Positions 51,361-60,050 of a stretch of 64,000 nt of DNA are shown piece after piece (the stretch's first letter is position 1; each line of letters opens with the position of its first letter). Below the pieces are notes generated by a model that was not told where the DNA came from, made no database searches, and worked only from the letters and a program-made list of their open reading frames with translations. Both the position numbers and the translations under genes were made by a program. Location: positions 1-64,000 of the forward strand of contig CAZJQP010000005.1 of NCBI GenBank assembly GCA_964548225.1. Reading direction: 5' to 3'. Source of the DNA: CALMEH01 sp964548225. Its GTDB lineage: Bacteria; Acidobacteriota; Blastocatellia; Pyrinomonadales; Pyrinomonadaceae.

Positions 51361-53544
51361 TTAGCTTTTATCGCCGTTATTGCCGTTCTTTATTTGTTCC
51401 TTAAACAAATTCAAAAGCAACAAAGTTCCAAGTCCGCCGCCGCCTTCGCCGTTGCCGCCGGTAGCGAGAATGTCGGGCGTGATGCGAACGCCTTTTTCGC
51501 CGATAACTTTTAAGGTTTCAACGATTGCCACGCCGTTTGAGCCGAGCGCGTTGACTTGTTCTTTGTATGCAACGCCTTGCGCTTCGCCGATGAGACGCAT
51601 TTTTTCGGCTTCGGCTTTACCCGTCGAAGAAATGTAATACGCTTCGCCGTCCGCTTCGCGCTGGCGTTGCTCACTTCGTTTAGCAGAAATCTCCACACCG
51701 ACGGTCGCTTCCATCAAATTCTTTTGATTATCGGCGTGTGCGCGAGTCTTTTCGAGTTCGATGCGTTTCGTTTCGGCTTCACGTTGTGCGTCAAACATAG
51801 ATTGTTTCTGTTCTGCCAAGATTTTTTCCGTCTGCGTTTTCATCAATTCTTCAGGCAGATGAATGTGGCAAATCAAAACATTGACGACATCAACGTGATA
51901 TTTCAAAAGGTGCATTCTGACTCTTGCTTCGGCGCGTTCCTGCTCTTCGTGCCGATTTTGCAGATAAGCCATCGCCGAACTTTCCGATGCTTGATTTCTA
52001 AAAATCGAGTCAATCAAAGGATGCATCACGTTTTGAATCAATTTTTCGGTGCTTCCGATTTTCGCCACCATAAACGGCGCGTCTTCGGGTTTGACGCGAA
52101 AGACAACGCGAACTTCGAGTTGCATCGTAAAACCGTCTTTGGAAATCACCGCAAACGGGTCGAACGATTTCGAGATATTTTCTGCTGTCCATTCGACAGT
52201 CATATTCGTCGTCGGAATAATAATCGGTGTGGTTGCCAAAGTGTTGACGTAATATTTTCCCGGTCCGACGACTGATTCCTGAATGCCGCGATAACCTTCC
52301 GGCACAACGTAAGCCTCGTGCGCTCCTTGGTCAAGTCTTCTATCCGTCGGGTCGCCGTCGGCTTGAAGTTCGGCTTTGATTTCTTCAATCGAAGTTTCGT
52401 CGCCATCAACTTTATCAAGCTGTGTCGCGGCGCGGTGAATTTGTTCTTCTTCTTCGCGTTGAAGTTTTTCACGGATTTTTTGCGCCATCGCTTCGCGGAT
52501 TTCCGCTGACGGGTCTTTGCCGACGTTGGAAACAATTACCGCAACTTCGCCGGGTTTTACTTCTTTCGCCGTGTCGGGAATGATTTTGAAAACCAACGGA
52601 TTGATGTAATAAGTTCCGGGAAGAAGAATATCTTTTTGCGGTCCGCGCTGTCCGCCGTTTGAAATAAAGGTATTTGAATCTTGAAAATTATCGTGTCCTT
52701 CGACAGGTTGCGCGACATAATCTCGCGGATTAAGCGGCGCACCATCAAGAGCTTCGACCAAGCCGATTTGATTTTCCGTAATCATCGTCGCATCAAAAAG
52801 CCGCACGGTAAAAAGTCCGGGCTGAATGTCGTTCGCATTATCAATCCGATAAGACTGGGTGTGAATACGATAAGTTCCGGGCGTAATGATTTCGACTTGT
52901 GGACCTTTCTGACCGCCGTTGCCGATAAAAATTTCCGCGTCCTGAAAGTTTTTATGATTCATAATCGCCTTGCCGTGCAGACGACCTTGGTCAAGCGGCG
53001 CACCGTCCGCAGACGTAATAACGCCGACTTTTCCCGGCGGAATAACCGTCGCTTTGGCAATCGAAACATTGAACAAATAAGGATGAATCGCCCATTTTCC
53101 CGGCGGCAAAGTTCTTAACTGAATACCTTTCACGCCGCCTTGTTTGATGTAGGCAATCGGGTCTTGGAAATTATTATGCGCGTTTTGTGCGCGGTCGGGC
53201 GCGAAAATTCTGCCCGTCGGCATCGGTTCGCCGTCAATCGCTTCAATCACGCCGAGTTCATCCGCGCCGATTTCGACGAGCGGCACTTTTTGAATCACGC
53301 GCTCAATCGGATACATTACAAAATGCAGTCCGGGTTTTAGCACGTCGGCTTGAACCCCGACTTCGCCATCTGTTGCAACCACACGACCTTGCGCCATTCT
53401 GCGCCCGAAATAGCGGCGTTCTTTTATGCCGACTTCCTTCGCGCCAATGTTCACCAAAAAGCGCGTAACAATATACCAAACAACGCCTAAACCAATCAGC
53501 GTAATCAGACCAACAATGACCAAAGCAAATAAATTCTGTTCCAT
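51361..53544 (-). CDS. SPFH/flotillin-like protein with vault-like N-terminal repeats
   Basis: 727 aa. One N-terminal transmembrane helix (about 7-29). Three to four repeats of about 80 residues follow (residues 40-340), each with a [EA]-x-DG-x-P opening, NFQD, FI-x-NGGQ-[KR]-GPQ and PGTY-x-I[HN]P: this is the pattern of major vault protein-like repeats. A SPFH/band 7 domain spans about 400-580 and a coiled coil (KRIELEKTRAHADNQK) 585-660. It probably oligomerises into a membrane cage or microdomain scaffold. Cotranscribed 24 nt after the anchor protein at 53569. Confidence 0.87.
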   Translation of the reverse strand: MEQNLFALVIVGLITLIGLGVVWYIVTRFLVNIGAKEVGIKERRYFGRRMAQGRVVATDGEVGVQADVLKPGLHFVMYPIERVIQKVPLVEIGADELGVIEAIDGEPMPTGRIFAPDRAQNAHNNFQDPIAYIKQGGVKGIQLRTLPPGKWAIHPYLFNVSIAKATVIPPGKVGVITSADGAPLDQGRLHGKAIMNHKNFQDAEIFIGNGGQKGPQVEIITPGTYRIHTQSYRIDNANDIQPGLFTVRLFDATMITENQIGLVEALDGAPLNPRDYVAQPVEGHDNFQDSNTFISNGGQRGPQKDILLPGTYYINPLVFKIIPDTAKEVKPGEVAVIVSNVGKDPSAEIREAMAQKIREKLQREEEEQIHRAATQLDKVDGDETSIEEIKAELQADGDPTDRRLDQGAHEAYVVPEGYRGIQESVVGPGKYYVNTLATTPIIIPTTNMTVEWTAENISKSFDPFAVISKDGFTMQLEVRVVFRVKPEDAPFMVAKIGSTEKLIQNVMHPLIDSIFRNQASESSAMAYLQNRHEEQERAEARVRMHLLKYHVDVVNVLICHIHLPEELMKTQTEKILAEQKQSMFDAQREAETKRIELEKTRAHADNQKNLMEATVGVEISAKRSEQRQREADGEAYYISSTGKAEAEKMRLIGEAQGVAYKEQVNALGSNGVAIVETLKVIGEKGVRITPDILATGGNGEGGGGLGTLLLLNLFKEQIKNGNNGDKS

Positions 53545-53568
53545 TTTTTTTCCTCAAATGCGTGCAGA

Positions 53569-54099
53569 TTATTTTTTGTTTGAAGACTTTCGGCGCAAAT
53601 CTGCAATCTCTTGGCGCAAACCAAAAGAAACGCCCCAAGTCCTTTGTTCACTTGGAAGAAGCCAAAAATGGCTTTCCAGAACGTCCGCCAAATCATCAGC
53701 GGATAAATCGTTGATTTTTTTCGCTCTCCAAAATTCCAAAATCCGGCTTGTAATCCGAAAATAGATTTCTCCGCATTCGCTTTGCGATGCTAAGTAAAGA
53801 AGCTCAATCGTATTTTTTCGACTTGGCGAGTTTTGCCAAACCGCTAAAAATTGATTTACTTTTTCCTCTTTTTCCGTTGCAATTTGTTTCAGATTTTCGC
53901 GTTTTTCAGCTTCGAGTCGGGCGCGTTCAAACGCACGAATTTCCGCTTCGTCGGCTTCAAAAAGCGAACGATAGACAGGCGATTCGAGTTTTTCGGGATA
54001 ATTTGTAGAAAGATTGCGGCGGTTTTTCGAGACTTTCAGCAAAACCGCGATAGAAACAGCAGCCGCAAAAACGACTAAAACTGCAAGAAGGAAGAGCAT
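53569..54099 (-). CDS. Membrane-anchored coiled-coil protein, SPFH partner
   Basis: 176 aa. N-terminal transmembrane helix (MLFLLAVLVVFAAAVSIAVL), then a charged coiled coil (about 45-80) and a helical domain with WRAKKINDLSADDLADVLES. It ends 24 nt before the SPFH gene start, so they form an operon. NfeD-type proteins usually pair with such SPFH proteins; this one has no NfeD OB fold that I can see. The start at 54099 opens on the membrane helix. Confidence 0.7.
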   Translation of the reverse strand: MLFLLAVLVVFAAAVSIAVLLKVSKNRRNLSTNYPEKLESPVYRSLFEADEAEIRAFERARLEAEKRENLKQIATEKEEKVNQFLAVWQNSPSRKNTIELLYLASQSECGEIYFRITSRILEFWRAKKINDLSADDLADVLESHFWLLPSEQRTWGVSFGLRQEIADLRRKSSNKK

Positions 54100-54191
54100 T
54101 TTGCCCAAGCAACCGCTTCGGACTTTCAAATAAAACACCTTCCGAGCGTTGCCCTCGTAAAAAATAATACGCTCAAAATATAATCCAAGTT

Positions 54192-54536
54192 CTAAATTTC
54201 TTCAACTATCGAAATTCCTTTTGAAAAATCCTTGCAAGTCCATTTCCATTTCTCGTGCAGAAGAATTTTTCCGTTCGGTAAAACTTCCGGTATTGAAGAA
54301 CATTGTCCGGTCATCAATTCGCCTTGCAAATTCAAATGCTGATAGCAAAATTCGAGCGAATCATCATCTAAGACTTTCCCGACAATCTGTCCGAAAACAA
54401 TCGCGCCACCTTTATATTCTGCCCAAACGAGCGCGTCTTTCTGATGATAAAAAAAGCGCGTTTCGTCCGAAACTTCGCCGGTTTCCGAGTTTGAAACGGA
54501 TTTGAAAATGCGTTTGTCGTAGTTGATTTTAGTCAT
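54192..54536 (-). CDS. Small conserved protein (family often labelled n-acetylglutamate synthase)
   Basis: 114 aa. A likely all-beta barrel with YKGGAIVFGQIVGKVLDDDS and WKWTCKDFSKGISIVEE. Related proteins carry the name n-acetylglutamate synthase in databases by recollection, but there is no GNAT motif, so I do not accept an enzyme role. It overlaps the SUKH gene by 4 bp (ATGA) and is translated with it. Confidence 0.72.
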   Translation of the reverse strand: MTKINYDKRIFKSVSNSETGEVSDETRFFYHQKDALVWAEYKGGAIVFGQIVGKVLDDDSLEFCYQHLNLQGELMTGQCSSIPEVLPNGKILLHEKWKWTCKDFSKGISIVEEI

Positions 54537-55069
54537 TTAATGTTTGATATAATTTCGGCTAATCCTTTCATATCGTTTAATACAAATTCCGTAAAAGTGC
54601 CGACAATTTTCGGCGGTTCTGTTTCGCTTGATTCCGCAAAAAGCCAAACGGACGGATTTTCGCTTTCTTTCGGAAGTTCAAACCAAGCCGCGACATAGCC
54701 TTGATGTGAAAAAAACACGAGATAATTTTGTGGCAAAGCGAAATCAATTTCGTTTTCTGCAAGCAATTCGGGAAGATATTTTGTGTTTTCGACGGCATCA
54801 TCAATAAAATACTCGCTTCCCACAAAAATTCCGGCATAATCTTTGCCCATAAATCTCAAATATTCTTTGTATGCAAGCGGAAGTTCAAAACCGAAACGAT
54901 TTTCCAAATCTTCAATTTCAGATTCACGACAACCGCGCGGTTTTCCTTTATACGGACGCACGAATTCTTCATAAAACCCAAGTATTTCAGTTAAATATTT
55001 GAATTCTAAATTATTCTCCGTCGTAATTTCCTGAAGCAATTTCGCGCATTTTGTTACTAACCAAATCAT
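54533..55069 (-). CDS. SMI1/KNR4 (SUKH)-family protein
   Basis: 178 aa. The SUKH fold is seen at ESEIEDLENRFGFELPLAYKEYLRF (about 44-68), the FALPQNYLVFFSHQGYVAAWF block and the C-terminal VGTFTEFV helix. Many bacterial members are immunity proteins against polymorphic toxins, but others are general-purpose. No toxin gene is near. The start is doubtful: ATG 55069 lies inside recX and gives a 59-bp overlap; no better start was found. Overlaps the next gene by 4 bp. Confidence 0.78.
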   Translation of the reverse strand: MIWLVTKCAKLLQEITTENNLEFKYLTEILGFYEEFVRPYKGKPRGCRESEIEDLENRFGFELPLAYKEYLRFMGKDYAGIFVGSEYFIDDAVENTKYLPELLAENEIDFALPQNYLVFFSHQGYVAAWFELPKESENPSVWLFAESSETEPPKIVGTFTEFVLNDMKGLAEIISNIK

Positions 55070-55571
55070 AAGAAAAACCTTGTCTTAATAAATAATCGTA
55101 AAATTTTTTCGCGTCTTCGCGTGTTTCGGGTTTGCCTTTCAAACGCAATCTTTTCGTGATTGCGCGTTCGATAATTTCTTCTTCGGGGGTTTCTTCCAAA
55201 ACTTTTTCCAAGGCTTCGGCAACGGTTTCTTTGTCGAGTTTTTTCATCGCTAATTTCTGCTTCAAAACGCGCTTGCCGATTGGTTTTTGACGAATCTGCG
55301 ACGCGGCGAAACTCTTGGCAAATGAAGCGTCGTTCAGATAATTATATTCCTTTAATTTCTCCAAAACCGCATCCACAATTTCGGGCGTTGTCCAATCTTT
55401 TTCGAGCAATCGTGTCCGCAATTCGTTAATCGAACGCGGTTTATATGTCAATAAATTCACGGCACGGTCGAAAGTTTTTTGTCTGGCTTTTTCGGGATTT
55501 ATTTCGCGCTTCGGCTTTTCGTCCGAATCTTCCCTTTGAGGTTTAACGCGCCAATTTCGTTTTTTGAACAT
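55011..55571 (-). CDS. recX: Regulatory protein RecX
   Basis: 186 aa. Inhibits RecA filaments. The RecX three-helix repeats are clear (RAVNLLTYKPRSINELRTRL; FAKSFAASQIRQKPIGKRVL; DYLLRQGFSYDLVSNKM). I set the start at MFKKRNWRV (55571) because the 25 extra upstream codons are heptamer-array and CGCAAAG-type repeat sequence. No recA lies in the window. Divergent from truB, with the heptamer array between. Confidence 0.9.
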   Translation of the reverse strand: MFKKRNWRVKPQREDSDEKPKREINPEKARQKTFDRAVNLLTYKPRSINELRTRLLEKDWTTPEIVDAVLEKLKEYNYLNDASFAKSFAASQIRQKPIGKRVLKQKLAMKKLDKETVAEALEKVLEETPEEEIIERAITKRLRLKGKPETREDAKKFYDYLLRQGFSYDLVSNKMREIASGNYDGE

Positions 55572-55616
55572 AGAGAGATTTTCCCGCAAAGAGGCAAAGA
55601 ACGCAAAGCGGACTTG

Positions 55617-55649
55617 CAAATCCAAAATCCAAAATCCAAAATCCAAAAT
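55617..55649. repeat. ATCCAAA heptamer array ending at the truB start
   Basis: 4.7 copies of the ATCCAAA unit, abutting the truB ATG. The same unit is inside the kinase gene (21471-21502). Confidence 0.88.
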
Positions 55650-56558
55650 ATGTTTGACGGAATTCTAATTATTGATAAACCCGAAGGAATTACCTCACAC
55701 GATGTTGTTGCAAAATGTCGGCGAATTTTGCGGACAAAAAAAATCGGACACACGGGAACGCTCGACCCGTTTGCGACAGGCGTGGTCGTGATTTTAGTCG
55801 GAAAAGCGACAAGACTTGCACAATTTTTAGATAAAGACGTGAAAGAATATCTCGCAACGGTAAAATTAGGTTTTGAAACCGATACGGGCGACCGAACGGG
55901 CGTGAAGAAAGAAGGGGAAAAAGAGGGAAAGGGAGAAAAGGAGACTTTTTCGGTTGATGAGATTGAAAAAGTTTTGAAAGATTTTCGCGGCGAAATCTGG
56001 CAAACGCCACCGATGTATTCAGCGAAAAAGGTTAACGGAAAAAAACTTTACGAACTTGCTCGAAAGGGAATTGAAATCGAACGAAAGCCTATAAAAATCA
56101 ATATTTACGAACTTGAATTAAAAGAATCATTCAACATTCAGCATTCAACATTCAGCATTCGCGTTTCATGTTCTGCCGGAACTTATATTCGTGTTTTGGC
56201 GGAAGACATTGGGCGAAAATTAAAAATCGGCGCACATCTTGCTGAATTGAGACGAATTTGCGCCGGAAAATTTACAATCGAAAACGCCCTGACTTTGGAA
56301 GAACTTGAACAAAAAGTTACGGGAAACAAGCTCGAAAATCACATTGTTTCGATGAGCAAAGCAATTTCGCATCTTACGGAAATCAAATTAACGCCCGAAG
56401 AAATTACCAAAATCAAAAATGGTATAAAGCTCCGAAAAGAATTAAATCAAACAAACACTGGCGATTTTTTGCGTCTGACGGACGGCAAAAATCTTTTGGC
56501 AATCGGTTTTTATGACGAAGCCGAAAAAACTGTTCAACCGAAGCACGTTTTGGTGTAG
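55650..56558 (+). CDS. truB: tRNA pseudouridine(55) synthase
   Basis: 302 aa. Makes pseudouridine 55 in the T-loop of tRNAs. Catalytic Asp is D39 in HTGTLDPFATGV; KPxGxTS is KPEGITSHDVV and the SCSAGTYIRVLAEDIG block is present. It begins at ATG 55650, where the family N-terminus (FDGILIIDKPEGITS) starts; no Shine-Dalgarno site exists because an array of ATCCAAA abuts the ATG. Two low-complexity inserts sit in surface loops: EGEKEGKGEKE near residue 87-97, and NIQHSTFSI encoded by a CATTCAR array at 56128-56160. Confidence 0.95.
   Translation: MFDGILIIDKPEGITSHDVVAKCRRILRTKKIGHTGTLDPFATGVVVILVGKATRLAQFLDKDVKEYLATVKLGFETDTGDRTGVKKEGEKEGKGEKETFSVDEIEKVLKDFRGEIWQTPPMYSAKKVNGKKLYELARKGIEIERKPIKINIYELELKESFNIQHSTFSIRVSCSAGTYIRVLAEDIGRKLKIGAHLAELRRICAGKFTIENALTLEELEQKVTGNKLENHIVSMSKAISHLTEIKLTPEEITKIKNGIKLRKELNQTNTGDFLRLTDGKNLLAIGFYDEAEKTVQPKHVLV
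56128..56160. repeat. CATTCAR heptamer array inside truB
   Basis: 4.7 copies of CATTCAA/CATTCAG, encoding NIQHSTFSI in frame. Confidence 0.82.
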
Positions 56559-56561
56559 AAT

Positions 56562-56595
56562 GTTCAGAGTTACGCATAAATGCAGAACTCTGAAC
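56562..56595. repeat. Dispersed hairpin (family B)
   Basis: GTTCAGAGTT (56562-56571) and AACTCTGAAC (56586-56595), directly after the truB stop. Same family as 24761-24806 and 35141-35176. Confidence 0.75.
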
Positions 56596-56602
56596 GGGAA
56601 TT

Positions 56603-57601
56603 ATGAAAAAGAAACATTTAGCTTTAGGAGTTGGCGGCGCGATTGGCGCGATTGTGGCTTGGAAATTTTTGACTCGTGCCGGCGGCGTGAGTTGGGACGA
56701 TGTTGCCGATAAAATTCATCACGCAGAACATTCAAAATTTACCGAAATTGACGGCGCGACCGTTCATTTTCAAGAATTCGGCGATAGAAACAATCCAACG
56801 CTTTTGCTGATTCACGGTTACACGGCTTCGACTTACGTTTGGCATTCGGTTGCGCCGACGTTTGCCGAAAATGGTTTTCACGTCATCGCGGTTGATTTAA
56901 TTGGTTTCGGTTATTCAGATAAACCTGCGTGGTTTGACTACAAAATCACTTCGCAAGCACGGATGGTTTCGCGTTTGATGGACAGACTCGGCATCGGCAC
57001 GGCGACGATTGTCGGCAGTTCTTACGGCGGCGCGGTTTCGGCAACTTTGGCTTTGGATTATCCCGAACGAGTCGAAAAATTGATTTTGGTTGATGCGGCT
57101 TGCAACGATGAACCGTTAAATCATCCGATCTTAAAACTCGCCGCGTTGCCCGGCATTGGTGAATTAGCCACACCTTTTCTTGTTGATTCCAAAGCGTTTT
57201 TGAAATTTCGTATGAAAGGCACACTTGCGGAAGCGAATCATCATTTGATTACGAAAGAGCGCATAGAATCGGTGATTCGCCCGTTATCTGCGGCAGACGC
57301 GCATCATTCGGTTTTGGAAACTTCGCGCAATTGGGACGCAAACCGCATTGAAGAAGACGCATATTTGATAAATCATCCAACACTAATAATCTGGGGCGAA
57401 AACGACACCGTGATCCCGATTCACAACGGCGAAACTCTCTACAATTCAATCATCCATTCGCGCTTCGTCGTCCTAAAAAACTGCGGACACGTCCCGCAAG
57501 AAGAAAAACCCGAACTTTTCGCCGAAATCGTTACCGAATTCTGCCGCGACAAAAAAAGCAGAGTCGAAAACGAAAGCGAAGAGATTTTGGAAAATAGATG
57601 A
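56603..57601 (+). CDS. Alpha/beta hydrolase with N-terminal anchor
   Basis: 332 aa. The N-terminal 25 residues (GVGGAIGAIVAWKFL) can anchor it. The hydrolase fold shows oxyanion LLIHGYTAS (68-76), nucleophile S140 in GSSYGG, acid in WGENDTVIP and base in NCGHVPQEE. The lid is FLKFRMKGTL-like. Substrate not deducible. It overlaps the next gene by 4 bp (ATGA). Confidence 0.9.
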   Translation: MKKKHLALGVGGAIGAIVAWKFLTRAGGVSWDDVADKIHHAEHSKFTEIDGATVHFQEFGDRNNPTLLLIHGYTASTYVWHSVAPTFAENGFHVIAVDLIGFGYSDKPAWFDYKITSQARMVSRLMDRLGIGTATIVGSSYGGAVSATLALDYPERVEKLILVDAACNDEPLNHPILKLAALPGIGELATPFLVDSKAFLKFRMKGTLAEANHHLITKERIESVIRPLSAADAHHSVLETSRNWDANRIEEDAYLINHPTLIIWGENDTVIPIHNGETLYNSIIHSRFVVLKNCGHVPQEEKPELFAEIVTEFCRDKKSRVENESEEILENR

Positions 57602-58077
57602 ATTATATCCAAATCTTAAACTATATTTCTTTCGGATTTGCATTTATTGTTGGAGGAATTGCATTTGCTAGTTCTGATTATTTGTGGAAAAAATCTTTCT
57701 TTAGCAAATGTCTTATAGCTTCAATTATTTCGGGAGTTTTTGGGTTAATTTTTGAGTTTACTAATCTATTTCAATTCAAGACAGGCTTAACTGCCGTTGT
57801 TATGTTAAGCCCTTTGATTGAATTGGGATATTTTCAATTTTTTCGATGGATTTTTAAGAAATGGAATGGGACTGAACCTTACATCACTTCAGTTTCAAGC
57901 GTAGTTGGCGCAATTCCACTTGATATAGATGATAAAGACGGAAAAAAAAGAAAATATCCGAAAGACAGAAAGATTATGGCTTCGGATTTTGCATTTACTT
58001 TTCTTTATGGGTTAGGGGCAATTTTCACAATTCTCTTTCTTCTCTTTTTTGTATTTGAAGTTCAAAACAAACCTTAA
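57598..58077 (+). CDS. Four-helix membrane protein
   Basis: 159 aa. Three or four transmembrane helices (FGFAFIVGGIAFAS; CLIASIISGVFGLIF; AVVMLSPLIELGYF; LYGLGAIFTILFLLFFVF) and a cytoplasmic loop with DDKDGKKRKYPKDRK. I recognise no family. It is more AT-rich than its neighbours. The 4-bp overlap with the hydrolase suggests coupled translation. Confidence 0.72.
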   Translation: MNYIQILNYISFGFAFIVGGIAFASSDYLWKKSFFSKCLIASIISGVFGLIFEFTNLFQFKTGLTAVVMLSPLIELGYFQFFRWIFKKWNGTEPYITSVSSVVGAIPLDIDDKDGKKRKYPKDRKIMASDFAFTFLYGLGAIFTILFLLFFVFEVQNKP

Positions 58078-58721
58078 AAATAACGATAATGTCCAAGTAT
58101 TTTCCATTCAAATAGTCGGTCTTCTTCGTTTGTTCCGCCGCCGATATTGTGGATAATTGAGAATCTTTTTGTTTTTTCGTTCCATTGGTTTGAAACAATG
58201 CCGATGTGCGTCATTCCTTTGCCATTCAAATCCCAAGCGACGATGTCGCCGGGTTTGTAATCTTTGGCTTTTTCGGTGATTGGCAGAGATTTTCCTTTGC
58301 GCGTGAAGAAAGTTTGCAGATTTAAGACGCGGCGATGGTCAATGTTCGGGTCGGTTTTGTCCATTCCCCATTTTGTCGGGTAGAGCGCAAAGTTTGCCTT
58401 CATATCTTCATGAACTTCTTTTTGTAAATCAATTCCAACATTGCGAAAAGCACGGATTATTACGTCTGTGCAAGCTCCGGTTTCGATTGGCACGTCGCCG
58501 TTCGGATACGGAATTACGAAATAATCTTGCGTGTAATTTCTCGTAACTTTTATCTGCTCATTTGCGCTTTCAAGAAGTTTTTTTATTTCCGGCGAAATAT
58601 TTTCAGGCAGTTTTGTATTTTTTTCGGTCTCTGTGTGTCTTATTTGATTAAGAACTGACGCATTTGATTGACAACCGAAAGCCAAAAACGAAATTGTGAT
58701 TAAAAGAGAGGCGAATTTCAT
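58074..58721 (-). CDS. DUF1287-family lipoprotein (NlpC/P60-like)
   Basis: 215 aa. Lipobox AFGC with Cys at 17. The catalytic Cys block GACTDVIIRAFRNVGIDLQ, the stretch HEDMKANFALYPTKWGM, NIDHRRVLNL and the His in MTHIGIVSN fit DUF1287, a branch of the NlpC/P60 cysteine peptidase superfamily. It could act on peptidoglycan or a peptide substrate in the envelope. Convergent with the membrane protein gene, with which it overlaps by 4 bp. Confidence 0.88.
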   Translation of the reverse strand: MKFASLLITISFLAFGCQSNASVLNQIRHTETEKNTKLPENISPEIKKLLESANEQIKVTRNYTQDYFVIPYPNGDVPIETGACTDVIIRAFRNVGIDLQKEVHEDMKANFALYPTKWGMDKTDPNIDHRRVLNLQTFFTRKGKSLPITEKAKDYKPGDIVAWDLNGKGMTHIGIVSNQWNEKTKRFSIIHNIGGGTNEEDRLFEWKILGHYRYF

Positions 58722-58826
58722 ACATCAATAGACGGCGATTCCTTTGTTTTGTTGCAAAAGTTGGCAAATTTTTCAATCAATAAAGAGTTTTTTGATAACG
58801 AAAAGTTCTTTTTGCTATATGTTCGG

Positions 58827-58856
58827 TTGACGTTTTTGTGAAAAAACCTGTATTTT
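58827..58856 (+). promoter_or_regulatory. Candidate promoter with a long leader for the M43 gene
   Basis: TTGACG (58827-58832) and TATTTT (58851-58856) with an 18-bp spacer. A leader of about 260 nt would follow, including a stem at about 58858-58887 (GTAAC ... GTTAC outside AGGC-TTTTC-GCCT). The gene-free stretch is 58722-59121; nothing else is seen in it. Confidence 0.45.
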
Positions 58857-59121
58857 AGTAACACATCTGAAGGCTTTTCGCCTGTTACAAGGATTAAATC
58901 ATAAATCGCATAAATTTTCGTTAATTTCAAAACTTTTTTTTGATGACCTTTTTTTGCACCAAATATCGTTTATCAAAATGAGAACGAATATTTCGGCAGA
59001 AAAGACTGCATTCGGCACACGAAAAAGTGTGGTAATAAAACGATTCTTCAGTCGGTTCAAATATATTTATACGTTTTCCTAAATAAAAATTAATTTCTAA
59101 AGAAGGAGCTTTTACCGAAAA

Positions 59122-60042
59122 ATGAAAAAATTTCTGATTTTAACCGCAATCGCCACAGTTTCGGCGTTTGCATTTTTGACAGTTCAACACACGACCGAAG
59201 CGGAAGTCATAATTTCCGACGCTGAAGAAATGAACAGCCGTGTAACGATTTCCAAAGGCGAAAGAATGTGCGGAACAGACCACAACGGACAACGCATCGA
59301 ATCGGCTGAACGCGATTTTCAATACCGTCTGAAAACCGCCGACGGCACAACAACTTCGAGTGTTACGGGCGGCACCATTAACGTCTATTTCCACGTTATC
59401 CGCAGCGGCACAAGCGCATCGCAAGGTAATCTTTCAAGCACCGCAATCGCCAATCAAATGACCGTTTTGCGTAATGCTTTTTCACCTTGGGGATGGAATT
59501 TCAACCTTGTTTCAACCGATTATACAACCAATTCAACTTGGTATAACGGTTGTTATGGTTCGAGCGAAACCACAATGAAAAATGCTTTGCGGCAAGGCAC
59601 GGCAGATGATTTGAATATTTACACCTGCAATCCTTCGGGCGGAATTTTAGGTTATGCGACGTTTCCGTCGAGTTATACGAGCGCACCGAAAAAAGACGGC
59701 GTAGTTTTGCTTTATTCAAGTCTGCCGGGCGGAACAGCCGCGCCTTATAATCTTGGCGACACAGGCACGCACGAAGTCGGACATTGGATGGGCTTGTATC
59801 ACACATTCCAGGGCGGATGCGCGGCAAGCACAACGAACGGCGGCGATTATGTTGCCGATACACCGGCGGAAAAATCAGCTGCTTTCGGTTGCCCGACCGG
59901 ACGCAACACTTGCTCTTCAGCTGGCAACGACCCGATTACAAACTTTATGGATTACACGGACGATTCTTGTATGTTCCAATTTACAACCGGACAAGATACG
60001 AGAATGGATTCGCAATTTACTACTTATCGTTATAATCGCTAA
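59122..60042 (+). CDS. Secreted M43-family zinc metalloprotease
   Basis: 306 aa. Signal peptide and a propeptide of about 80 residues, then a metzincin-type domain: HEVGHWMGLYH (217-227) gives three zinc-binding His and the catalytic Glu, and the Met-turn is NFMDYTDD. Cys in the loop (GGCAAS, FGCPTG, NTCSS, DSCMF) match pappalysin/cytophagalysin. It is released outside the cell to degrade protein. No sorting domain is visible. GAAGGAG precedes the ATG by 14 nt, further than usual. Confidence 0.92.
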   Translation: MKKFLILTAIATVSAFAFLTVQHTTEAEVIISDAEEMNSRVTISKGERMCGTDHNGQRIESAERDFQYRLKTADGTTTSSVTGGTINVYFHVIRSGTSASQGNLSSTAIANQMTVLRNAFSPWGWNFNLVSTDYTTNSTWYNGCYGSSETTMKNALRQGTADDLNIYTCNPSGGILGYATFPSSYTSAPKKDGVVLLYSSLPGGTAAPYNLGDTGTHEVGHWMGLYHTFQGGCAASTTNGGDYVADTPAEKSAAFGCPTGRNTCSSAGNDPITNFMDYTDDSCMFQFTTGQDTRMDSQFTTYRYNR

Positions 60043-60050
60043 CGCAATTT

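Noticed and set aside
58718..58930. 70-codon frame upstream of the DUF1287 gene
   Set aside because: AT-rich leader sequence without start signal; a promoter for the M43 gene lies inside it.
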